Of a DNA stretch of 64,000 nt, positions 8,818 through 15,568 are shown in pieces. The stretch spans positions 62,001 to 126,000 of the forward strand of contig NZ_JAIXUB010000013.1 of the NCBI RefSeq assembly GCF_027484205.1, written 5' to 3'. The position numbers and the translations under genes were made by a program. The notes under the pieces are model-generated. The model was not told the DNA's origin, ran no database searches, and saw only the letters and a program-made list of their open reading frames with translations. The DNA comes from Flavobacterium sp. Lineage in GTDB: Bacteria > Bacteroidota > Bacteroidia > Flavobacteriales > Flavobacteriaceae. The first letter of the stretch is position 1; every line of letters starts with the position of its first letter.

Positions 8818-9150
8818 TTAACCTCCAACTCGTTTTGTTTTAAATCCTTTGTCTTGTAATAACTTCATTATTTTATCACGATAATCACCTTGAATAATGA
8901 TTTCGCCGTCTTTGAATGTTCCTCCAACGGCTAGTTTATTTTTTAATTCTTTAGCTAATAATTTGAAATCTTCATCTTCACCTTCATAACCTGAAATAAT
9001 GGTTGTGGGTTTTCCTTTTCGTTTTTCAAATTTGCAAATCATTGGTTCTTTTTGAACGAATAATTCGTGTTCCTTTTCCTCAACGATTTCTGGTTCGTTA
9101 GAAACCTCGTGGTTTGGGAATAGTTTTTTTAGTTGTTCTTGTAAATCCAT
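8818..9150 (-). CDS. SUI1/eIF1-like translation factor (YciH family)
   Basis: 110 aa from the ATG at 9150 (MDLQEQLKKLFPNHE). A longer frame to 9267 exists, but its extra 39 residues are encoded by the repeat arm and read antisense-like basic sequence, so they are rejected. The C-terminal 75 residues are the SUI1 domain: KRKGKPTTIISGYEG, LAKELKNKLAVGGTFKDGEIIIQGD, KIMKLLQDKGFK. Bacterial YciH proteins bind the 30S decoding region and influence start selection. The start codon lies 7 nt from the end of the GxxExxY element. Confidence 0.9.
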   Translation of the reverse strand: MDLQEQLKKLFPNHEVSNEPEIVEEKEHELFVQKEPMICKFEKRKGKPTTIISGYEGEDEDFKLLAKELKNKLAVGGTFKDGEIIIQGDYRDKIMKLLQDKGFKTKRVGG

Positions 9151-9157
9151 ATTTTTT

Positions 9158-9211
9158 GGACGCGGATAAAGCGGATTCGCTTTTGCGAAACGCGAATTAA
9201 AACTGATTTTT
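9158..9211 (-). repeat. Left inverted-repeat arm of the GxxExxY unit
   Basis: 54-bp arm containing CGCGGATAAAGCGGATT and, further in, AAACGCGAATTAAAACTGAT. It overlaps the last codons and stop of the GxxExxY gene (NRKNQF then TAA) and ends 7 nt before the SUI1 start codon. Confidence 0.7.
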
Positions 9212-9595
9212 TCTATTCTTTCTTTTATTCTCGTATATTTTTCTTCTAAATTCTGGTTTCTTTCCAAAATTTAATAATAATCCAATTTCACAATCTGTTC
9301 CTCTTAAATAATTTAATAGTTGATTTTCAAATTCTTCAATAATATATTCAGCCGCTTTTAATTCTAAAACAATTTTGTCTTCAACAATTAAATCTGCATA
9401 ATATTCACCAACCTCGTTTCCTTTATAGAAGACTTTTATTTTCTTTTGAGGAATAACATTTAATCCTTTATTTCTTAATTCAATTAATAGTGAATTTTGA
9501 TAAACTTTTTCAAGGAAACCGTAACCAAGTTCGTTATAGACTTCATAAAAAGTTTTCAAAATAATATCTGTTAAATCTTTGTGTAATAATTCCAT
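9197..9595 (-). CDS. GxxExxY protein (PD-(D/E)XK-like)
   Basis: 132 aa. The naming motif is present as GYGFLEKVYQNSL (Gly-x-x-Glu-x-x-Tyr), preceded by DIILKTFYEVYNELG. A nuclease-like core follows: EYYADLIVEDKIVLELKA, where Asp and Glu-x-Lys fit a PD-(D/E)XK active site, then QLLNYLRGTDCEIGLLLNFG. These small proteins occur in many copies in Bacteroidota genomes with no established function. The C-terminus is encoded within the left repeat arm, and the gene lies between inverted repeat arms. Confidence 0.85.
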   Translation of the reverse strand: MELLHKDLTDIILKTFYEVYNELGYGFLEKVYQNSLLIELRNKGLNVIPQKKIKVFYKGNEVGEYYADLIVEDKIVLELKAAEYIIEEFENQLLNYLRGTDCEIGLLLNFGKKPEFRRKIYENKRKNRKNQF

Positions 9596-9623
9596 GTGGC
9601 TTATATTTAATAACTTGATTTTT

Positions 9624-9676
9624 AAAAATCTGGTTTAATCTGCGTTTTACGAAGTAAATCCGTTTTATCCGTGTTC
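9624..9676 (+). repeat. Right inverted-repeat arm of the GxxExxY unit
   Basis: 53-bp arm with AATCTGGTTTAATCTGCG and ATCCGTTTTATCCGTGTTC. It lies 28 nt upstream of the GxxExxY start codon in opposite orientation to the left arm, so it is probably part of that gene's upstream region. Confidence 0.7.
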
Positions 9677-9701
9677 TATTGTGGCGTATATTTTGAAAAT
9701 C

Positions 9702-9739
9702 AAAAAAGACATCAAGCAAAAACTCAATGTCTTTTTTTT
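9702..9739. terminator. Rho-independent terminator
   Basis: AAAAAAGACAT pairs with ATGTCTTTTTTT around a 14-nt loop. It follows the stop of the minus-strand oxygenase gene, with an uninterrupted T run on the exit side in either direction. Confidence 0.7.
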
Positions 9740-9759
9740 ATTGAATTTTATTATAAAGA

Positions 9760-10713
9760 TTACTTTTTTATCAATCCTAAATCAACCAATCTTTCATATA
9801 AATAGTCACCTGCGGTAATGTCATCATATAATTTTGGGTTGTTTTCGTCAATACATTCAGGTAAGCAATTTAGTTTCATATCACTTACTGGATGCATGAA
9901 AAACGGAATAGAATATCTTGAAGTTCCCCAAAGTTCTCTTGGTGGATTTACTACTTGGTGAATCGTCGATTTTAATTTATTGTTAGTATGCCTTGATAAC
10001 ATATCACCAACATTGATCATCAATTCGTCTGGTTGTGCCATAGCATCAATCCATTCGCCATCATGATTTTGAACTTGTAATCCTTTTCCTTGAGCACCCA
10101 TTAAAAGTGTTATCAAGTTGATGTCACCATGAGCTGCAGCACGAACAGCACCATCTTTAGGTTCGTCAGTGATTGGTGGATAGTGAATAGGACGTAAAAT
10201 ACTGTTTCCGTCTTTGATGTAATTGTCAAAATAGAATTCGTCTAATCCAATGTGTATGGCTAAAGCACGTAATACATAAACACCTGTTTTTTCTAGCATT
10301 TGATACGCTTCTTTACCTGTTGCATTGAAGTTTGCTAATTCATTTACAGTTACATTTTCTGGATATTCGTTAGCGTATTTTGAACCTTCCGAAACGTATT
10401 GTCCGAAGTGCCAAAATTCTTTCAAATCTCCGGCAGAACGACCTTTAGCATGTTCTTTTCCAAAAGAAATGTAGCCACGTTGTCCGCCAATGCCTGGGAT
10501 TTCGTATTTTTCTTTTACTTCAAGAGGAAGATTAAAGAAGTTACGCACTTCAGCATAAAGATTTTCCACTAATTGGTCATCAAGAAAGTGACCTTTTAAC
10601 GCTACGAAACCAATTTCTTCGTAAGCTTTTCCGATTTCATTTACAAATTTTTGTTTACGTGCCGGATCATCCGACAGGAAATCACGTAAGTCAACACTAG
10701 GAATTTGTTGCAT
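9760..10713 (-). CDS. 2-oxoglutarate/Fe(II) oxygenase, isopenicillin N synthase family
   Basis: 317 aa. An N-terminal DIOX_N domain (IPSVDLRDFLSDDPARKQKF ... GFVALKGHF) precedes the double-stranded beta-helix. The metal facial triad is visible: AAHGDINLITLL (His-x-Asp) and KSTIHQV (distal His), followed by the 2-oxoglutarate Arg in RYSIPFF. GGQRGYISFGKEHAKG is typical of plant-like and bacterial IPNS-type oxygenases. The substrate is not predictable. The gene is monocistronic with its own terminator. An inverted pair ATTACATT ... AATGTAAT (10714-10749) sits directly before the start codon. Confidence 0.85.
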   Translation of the reverse strand: MQQIPSVDLRDFLSDDPARKQKFVNEIGKAYEEIGFVALKGHFLDDQLVENLYAEVRNFFNLPLEVKEKYEIPGIGGQRGYISFGKEHAKGRSAGDLKEFWHFGQYVSEGSKYANEYPENVTVNELANFNATGKEAYQMLEKTGVYVLRALAIHIGLDEFYFDNYIKDGNSILRPIHYPPITDEPKDGAVRAAAHGDINLITLLMGAQGKGLQVQNHDGEWIDAMAQPDELMINVGDMLSRHTNNKLKSTIHQVVNPPRELWGTSRYSIPFFMHPVSDMKLNCLPECIDENNPKLYDDITAGDYLYERLVDLGLIKK

Positions 10714-10749
10714 ATTACATTATTTAAATACTAAAACATTAAATGTAAT
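10714..10749 (-). promoter_or_regulatory. Inverted repeat in the oxygenase leader
   Basis: ATTACATT at 10714-10721 and AATGTAAT at 10742-10749 form a perfect 8-bp inverted repeat with a 20-nt spacer immediately upstream of the oxygenase start codon. It could be an operator or an RNA hairpin covering the start. The sequence is AT-rich, so chance is a real possibility. Confidence 0.3.
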
Positions 10750-10922
10750 TCCGTTAGATAATTTGTTAGGCTAATACCATTAGACTTTTCAAATTACTAA
10801 ACTGAACTAAAACTTTTTTGTTAATAACTAAAATTGGGTTTTAACCAATCATAGTTACAAATGTATGAAAATTTTATTTTATTGGTACGGAAGTTATTAA
10901 CAATTATTATAGGTTTTTTTGC

Positions 10923-10961
10923 AACGCGGATGAAAAGGATTAAATGGATTGTCGCGGATTT
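10923..10961 (-). repeat. CGCGGAT-type intergenic repeat, copy C (left boundary of defence island)
   Basis: Read on the minus strand this 39-bp copy contains AAATCCGCGACAATCC and CATCCGCGTT. It matches the copy at 15415-15453 at about 33 of 39 positions but lies in the opposite orientation. It sits just downstream of the frameshifted lipoprotein gene. Confidence 0.7.
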
Positions 10962-10971
10962 TTTATTACAA

Positions 10972-11360
10972 CTAATTTTTTATTTTAATGTAATATGTTT
11001 TGTCTTTACATTCTAAAACGGAATTGTTTTCAATTGTTGTAAAATATAATTCATCGAATGAAAGTTTGTGGTTATTGCTGTAATTTAGTTTTATAGTATC
11101 GTTAGCAATTTATAAGTTCCTGCGTAGTAACCTGAATTTATTGCTCCAAGAACTTTAGAATACATTCTAAAAGTTTTATTTTTTCTTAAAATCAAAACAT
11201 CTTCTCCCATTTTCCAACCTGACGTTGCCTCCAATTCTTTGCTATAAAATTGATTAAAAAAATCATTTCTACGTACTATACGATCACTTTTTTCCATCGA
11301 ACCACAAGAAAGGATTGAGAAAATGAGAAGTAGAAGTAGTACTAATTTTTGTGGTTTCAA
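10972..11360 (-). pseudogene. Small lipoprotein gene with a frameshift
   Basis: The frame opens at 11360 with a lipoprotein signal (MKPQKLVLLLLLIFSILSCGS, Cys at residue 19) and is closed at 11091 after GTYKLLTIL. Shifting the frame at TTGCTAACG (about 11101-11109) continues sensible coding as NDTIKLNYSNNHKLSFDELY to a TAG at 10972-10974, extending the protein to ~128 aa. One inserted base would restore it. It is therefore either a recent pseudogene or a sequencing indel. The intact product would be a small outer-membrane or periplasmic lipoprotein of unknown function. Confidence 0.65.
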
Positions 11361-11442
11361 ATTTGATTTTGTTTTGTGGGCATGGATGGTAAATCCTTGT
11401 AATCTGGGTTTTGAATTCTTTCGTTTATATAACGTTTTTTAA

Positions 11443-12096
11443 TTAAAAGTTCCCTTTGTTTTCTTCATATAACTTTTTAGCATGATCTAAAGCTTCAATT
11501 TCTTTCATATTACATTTGTCAGAAACTTTAATTTCTTTTGCCCTTATTTTTACTCCCATATGTATATCTGCTGAAAATCCTGTTAGCCCAATTGCCTTAT
11601 CATATTGACTATCTCTATCCAAAGAAAAAAAACAAATCCCAGTACTATTTTTAATTTCTTTAATTGGACTTAAATCGTACATATATGATAATTTACCATT
11701 TAAAATGTCAATATTTACTGAACTTGAATTCCATGTTGAATGATAATTTAATTTTTCATCAAAAGATTTTCCTCTAATTACTAAAGAATCAACCTCTTGT
11801 TCAAATCTTTCAATAATATATCTAACATTTCCAGAAGCACCAATATAAAATCCAACCCATGTTCCTTCAAGAAAATATGGTCCAAGGAATTTACATTTAA
11901 TCCATGTTGATTTTTGTATGAGATACAAAATGAAAGTTGCAATTAATCTATACAAACCAAGAGAAATAATCATTCCAATGATTGTTGTTATAATTATGTT
12001 TATTGTTCCAATATCTAATAGTAATTTCCAAACAGAAAATACTATTGCTGTAGATATTCCAAATCCTATTGAGCTTAATTTAATTGTAGGTTTCAT
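11443..12096 (-). CDS. Two-TM beta-rich membrane protein, Cap15/S-2TMbeta-like
   Basis: 217 aa. Two adjacent hydrophobic helices (about residues 10-28 and 33-60: INIIITTIIGMIISLGLYR then LIATFILYLI) precede a soluble beta-strand-rich domain starting YFLEGTWVGFYIGASGNVRY, with alternating strands to about 190 and a short charged helix at the end. This plan, including the G-x-W-x-G start of a barrel, resembles the S-2TMbeta/Cap15 effectors of CBASS, which oligomerise in the inner membrane on cyclic nucleotide binding. No CD-NTase is nearby. It is the last gene of the SIR2-HerA operon. Homology is inferred from architecture only. Confidence 0.5.
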   Translation of the reverse strand: MKPTIKLSSIGFGISTAIVFSVWKLLLDIGTINIIITTIIGMIISLGLYRLIATFILYLIQKSTWIKCKFLGPYFLEGTWVGFYIGASGNVRYIIERFEQEVDSLVIRGKSFDEKLNYHSTWNSSSVNIDILNGKLSYMYDLSPIKEIKNSTGICFFSLDRDSQYDKAIGLTGFSADIHMGVKIRAKEIKVSDKCNMKEIEALDHAKKLYEENKGNF

Positions 12097-12126
12097 ATTT
12101 AAATAATTATGGAGGATTAAATTCTT

Positions 12127-12339
12127 TTATCCAATTCTTGATTCCGAATAATGATCTCTAATATTTGCATTAAAGAACTTACCGCACGAACTAGAGGCTT
12201 TCATCTCATAATATAAATTTTCTGGTACATCAAAGTATTGCCAAATTGCACCATTATTAAATTCAACTTCTAATGTTGATGTTAAACTATCAAAACCGTA
12301 ACTTCTAATCATTTTCGATTCAACGTAATCTCTTTCCAT
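12127..12339 (-). CDS. KTSC-domain protein
   Basis: 70 aa, entirely a KTSC domain: SKMIRSYGFDSLTSTLEVEF, NNGAIWQYFDVPENLYYEM, then ASSSCGKFFNANIRDHY. KTSC domains are small beta-rich modules found alone or at the C-terminus of lysyl-tRNA synthetase; they may bind nucleic acid, but this is unproven. The gene starts 3 nt after herA stops and 30 nt before the two-TM gene, so it is a middle member of the operon. A role as regulator or adaptor of the SIR2-HerA complex is speculation. Confidence 0.8.
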   Translation of the reverse strand: MERDYVESKMIRSYGFDSLTSTLEVEFNNGAIWQYFDVPENLYYEMKASSSCGKFFNANIRDHYSESRIG

Positions 12340-12342
12340 ACT

Positions 12343-14106
12343 TTAAAATTTTTGTTGTCTTATTCTTGTAACTACTGTTTTATAGTTTTCATCATTTTCA
12401 GGATGTTCTTCTAGCCATTTTTCAACTAATTTTGGGTCATCACTTGTTGGTCTAGGAACATTTAGTTTTAGTCTAACTCTTGATGGAATTTTAATTGCTT
12501 CTCCTACAATAATTGCTTCTCCAGTTCTTAAAGACGGTAATAAGTCAATCAAACTATTTAGGTTATCAGGTGCAGAATTTTTCACAATTGATTGGTCGCC
12601 AGAATTAGTTAATCTTAAAGCTATAAATGTTCCAACTTGAGCTAAAATAGTTTCAGATATTTCAGATGGTCTTTGTGAAATAACTAATGCGCCAAGACCA
12701 AATTTTCGACCTTCTTTAAAAACTTTTTCAACAGCTTCTTTAGAATAACTATTATTATCGTTTTTGTTTAAATAAGTATGTGCTTCTTCAAAAGCAAGTA
12801 ATAAAGGTCTATTCTTGCCAGTATAGGTTTCGTGTCGTCCCCAAAACATACTGTCGTAAACAAAACGTGTAATAAGACCAACTGTAATATCTAAAACCTC
12901 AAAAGGAACTCCGCTTAAATCAAGGATTGCAAGTTTTTTTTCACTTCCTATCCATTCGTTTAAAAGATTATGAAGGTCTTTTGGCGAATTTGAATCCTTA
13001 TAATCACCAGGATTAAATAGGAAATCATATCTTGAATCTCTTAATCTTGATAATATTTTTTTTTCATAAGAATAAAATTCTTGATGTTTAGATTTAAAAG
13101 GAGCTGTGTTATTTGGTGGATATGGAGTAAATTGAGCAGGAATCATATTTTCTGCATCGCCATTATTTATTAACTGTGCAGTAGCTTTATTTTGGTCTTC
13201 TTTATTTGATATATTAAATGTAGCATTTAGCCAATAATTCATTTCATGCCATAATTGTCTTGCACTAAATGGAATTGGAGAATCAGCTGTTACAAAGTTA
13301 GGATTTACATCTCCAGATTTTAATGTACAATTTGCTTTTTTAAGATTTGTTACAAGTTCTCTGAATAATCTATATTCAACTTTTTGGTCGTCAGTTGGTT
13401 TTGCTCCTACAAGAAAATATGCTAATTCGTCAAAACTCATTAGCCAAAATGGAATGAATAATGGATTAGCTAATTCGTTTATTTTTAGAATTTTTGCGTC
13501 AGGAAATGCACTTGAATATTCTCCGTGTGGATCTACTAATATAACCCTTGAACCTTGATAATCATCTAAAATTGCTTTAAGAATACTAACTGTTGTATTT
13601 GATTTTCCACTTCCTGTTGACCCTAAAATTGCAGAATGTCTTAAAACAAGTTTATGTAAATCTGCGTAAACACTTAAATTTTCAGATGATGAATGTTTTC
13701 CAATTTCAATTGAACCAGCATCTTTTTTTCCATAGATGTCAAAAAGGTCTTTTTCAATAACGATATGGACTTCATCATTTATGGTTGGATATGTTCCTAC
13801 ACCTTTTTCAAATTCATCTTCTCCGATTTTCTCACCAACTAATTGTATAGTTAAGAATCTTGAACCAAAAGAATATTTCAAATTTATTTCGTCAGATTTG
13901 CTTGGCGTATTACTTACAGAAGAAACAATACCATAAATTGTTATGTTTCCTATTGGAATTTTGATAAAAGTTCCAATTTGTCCAATTTTATATAATCGAC
14001 CATTTATAATTGGTGCAGCAGATGGAATATCATTTGATACTTCAACTTCAATAGTTCCAGAATCTACACGAATAATGTGTCCTAAATATGTTATTTCAGT
14101 TTTCAT
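12343..14106 (-). CDS. HerA-family hexameric ATPase (SIR2-HerA defence partner)
   Basis: 587 aa. An N-terminal HAS-barrel-like region (LGHIIRVDSGTIEVEV) is followed by the FtsK/HerA ATPase with Walker A GSTGSGKS (162-169), VDPHGEYSSAF, Walker B LLLAFEEAHTYL, GALVISQRPSEIS (sensor) and a late arginine-rich segment VPSRVRLKL-like. HerA proteins form hexameric rings that translocate DNA. In SIR2-HerA systems the ring scaffolds SIR2 NADase subunits and is required for anti-phage defence. It overlaps the SIR2 gene by 4 nt (ATGA), which supports coupled translation. Confidence 0.9.
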   Translation of the reverse strand: MKTEITYLGHIIRVDSGTIEVEVSNDIPSAAPIINGRLYKIGQIGTFIKIPIGNITIYGIVSSVSNTPSKSDEINLKYSFGSRFLTIQLVGEKIGEDEFEKGVGTYPTINDEVHIVIEKDLFDIYGKKDAGSIEIGKHSSSENLSVYADLHKLVLRHSAILGSTGSGKSNTTVSILKAILDDYQGSRVILVDPHGEYSSAFPDAKILKINELANPLFIPFWLMSFDELAYFLVGAKPTDDQKVEYRLFRELVTNLKKANCTLKSGDVNPNFVTADSPIPFSARQLWHEMNYWLNATFNISNKEDQNKATAQLINNGDAENMIPAQFTPYPPNNTAPFKSKHQEFYSYEKKILSRLRDSRYDFLFNPGDYKDSNSPKDLHNLLNEWIGSEKKLAILDLSGVPFEVLDITVGLITRFVYDSMFWGRHETYTGKNRPLLLAFEEAHTYLNKNDNNSYSKEAVEKVFKEGRKFGLGALVISQRPSEISETILAQVGTFIALRLTNSGDQSIVKNSAPDNLNSLIDLLPSLRTGEAIIVGEAIKIPSRVRLKLNVPRPTSDDPKLVEKWLEEHPENDENYKTVVTRIRQQKF

Positions 14107-15290
14107 TTAACGATTGATTCTATTGCTTCCTTTTTACCAGAATTAGTTACAAAGAAGTTTACAAGCTCATTAAAATCTCCTAATGTAAATTTTTTGTCTG
14201 TATCATTCCAATACGAATCTGATTTCTCATTTGGTTTTAAGTCTGCTGTATATTCCCATTCTCCTAAATTCCCATTAATAATTGCTTTTGTTGGTCCAAA
14301 AACATTTAGGTTCATATAAGAAGAAGTTTGTTTGTGAAGATTTTCTACTTCTGAATCTTGAAAGAAGAATACAAGAGCAGTTAATCTATTATTCTGTCTC
14401 AAACAATTAAAAATAATTTCATTAATATGTTGGTCAGAAAATGAGTAACCAGTAAAAACAAATAATAATTCGCCACTTAAAAGATAATTTTTAAGTCTAT
14501 CAAAATAAGCTATGAATGGTTGTTTTTTTGATGAATCATATTTTTCTTTTGATGGATATATTACAAGTTCGTTATCTTCATCTTTTATGTTTTCTATTTT
14601 GCCGATTCTTATAATTTTTTGTGATTTTGTTTTTACATCTTCTTTCCAAAACCAACTTAATGAACCGTGAATTTTCCATAATCTTATCCAATTTTGTGTC
14701 AAATCGTTCTTTGAAACAAATTGGTCTATACTTTCTTGCCAAAAGAATGGTTCGTATGAACCAACAAAACCATCAAAATAAGGAATTTGACTTGCTTCTA
14801 AAGATTTTTCAATTATCAAGTCGTAGTTTGTAGTAAAAACTTCTTTTGAATAATCTCTATTTAATAAACTTAACCAAGCAAAGAATTTTTTTGTTTTTTC
14901 AATATCAGCTACAGATTCTTTATCTAAAATGATATTATAAATGATAGTACAAATTTCTTTATCCAGCAATTTTGCATTTTCACCACTTACTCCTTCATAT
15001 ACTTTTACAGTTTCTCCAGTAAGTTCTCTAATTCTGCGTATTTGATTTAGAATATCTTCGATATTTACTTTTCTAGTAGTTATTATAGTTTCTAAATCAG
15101 TTTTTACAAGTTTAAAATTAACTAAAAAATAGCCTGTCAATTTACTTTCAATTCCTGTTGTAAGTTGTTCAACGTTTGGAATACCTAATGCACAAGAAGT
15201 TCCAGCACCAAAAAAGAAACCAATATTTTTTGAATAAGACAAATGCGTTTTAAGTTCTCTTATTTCTCTAATTACATTTATTTTATCCAT
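14103..15290 (-). CDS. SIR2-domain NADase effector of a SIR2-HerA defence system
   Basis: 395 aa. SIR2 signatures are in order: GFFFGAGTSCALGIPN (GAGxS at 28-32), EVFTTNYDLIIE (TTNYD at 153-157), the catalytic-type KIHGSLSW (His208) and FTGYSFSDQHINEI (~280). Defence SIR2 proteins hydrolyse NAD+ during infection to halt phage. It is the first gene of the operon and overlaps herA by 4 nt. The last ~70 residues lack a recognised domain and may contact HerA. Pairing with HerA matches reported SIR2-HerA (Nezha) systems. Confidence 0.9.
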   Translation of the reverse strand: MDKINVIREIRELKTHLSYSKNIGFFFGAGTSCALGIPNVEQLTTGIESKLTGYFLVNFKLVKTDLETIITTRKVNIEDILNQIRRIRELTGETVKVYEGVSGENAKLLDKEICTIIYNIILDKESVADIEKTKKFFAWLSLLNRDYSKEVFTTNYDLIIEKSLEASQIPYFDGFVGSYEPFFWQESIDQFVSKNDLTQNWIRLWKIHGSLSWFWKEDVKTKSQKIIRIGKIENIKDEDNELVIYPSKEKYDSSKKQPFIAYFDRLKNYLLSGELLFVFTGYSFSDQHINEIIFNCLRQNNRLTALVFFFQDSEVENLHKQTSSYMNLNVFGPTKAIINGNLGEWEYTADLKPNEKSDSYWNDTDKKFTLGDFNELVNFFVTNSGKKEAIESIVK

Positions 15291-15326
15291 TATGATTATC
15301 TATTTGTATTATTAATTTTATTCAAT

Positions 15327-15334
15327 CAAAAATA
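15327..15334 (-). promoter_or_regulatory. Candidate -7 element for the SIR2-HerA operon
   Basis: TATTTTTG on the minus strand fits the Bacteroidota -7 consensus TAnnTTTG and lies 37 nt upstream of the SIR2 start codon. A convincing -33 TTG is not seen. Confidence 0.4.
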
Positions 15335-15414
15335 TAAAATTAATCCTATTAAATAACACGTAAAACTACTTGATTATAAACAAATTTAAGTGAACATTTA
15401 AAAGTAAAAACAAT

Positions 15415-15453
15415 AAATCTGCGACAATCCGTAAAATCCGTGTCATCCGCGTT
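15415..15453 (+). repeat. CGCGGAT-type intergenic repeat, copy D (right boundary of defence island)
   Basis: 39-bp copy containing AAATCTGCGACAATCCG and GTGTCATCCGCGTT, inverted relative to the copy at 10923-10961 and ~33/39 identical to it. It lies between the defence operon promoter and the E1 gene. Confidence 0.7.
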
Positions 15454-15539
15454 CAAAACAATTTTATACAATTCACGAAAAACAATCAAAACCGCAAACA
15501 ATTCCGCAAAAAGTATAGTACAAACGTATTCTTTTTTTA

Positions 15540-15547
15540 TATTTTTG
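15540..15547 (+). promoter_or_regulatory. Candidate -7 element of the E1 gene
   Basis: TATTTTTG matches TAnnTTTG and ends 21 nt before the ATG at 15569, giving a short leader. No clear -33 TTG is present at the usual distance. Confidence 0.45.
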
Positions 15548-15568
15548 CAATCGTAAATAAACAATCAC

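Larger units (their letters stand above)
9158..9676. mobile_element. Candidate mobile unit: GxxExxY gene between ~54-bp terminal inverted repeats
   Basis: The left arm 9158-9211 starts GGACGCGGATAAAGCGGATT. The right arm 9624-9676, read on the minus strand, starts GAACACGGATAAAACGGATT. Aligned with one gap they share about 41 of 54 positions, most differences being transitions, and both end in GATTTTT at the inner side. Each arm also holds an internal palindrome (left: TTCGCTTTTGCGAA). The only gene between them is the GxxExxY gene, whose stop codon lies in the left arm. No target duplication is evident. Mobility is inference. Confidence 0.55.

Noticed and set aside
9151..9267. 39-residue N-terminal extension of SUI1
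   Set aside because: It is encoded by the repeat arm and by DNA antisense-free but overlapping the GxxExxY gene in another frame; the SUI1 family normally starts at MDLQEQL.
15349..15564. 71-codon minus-strand frame upstream of E1
   Set aside because: It crosses the CGCGGAT repeat and the E1 promoter; composition is not protein-like.
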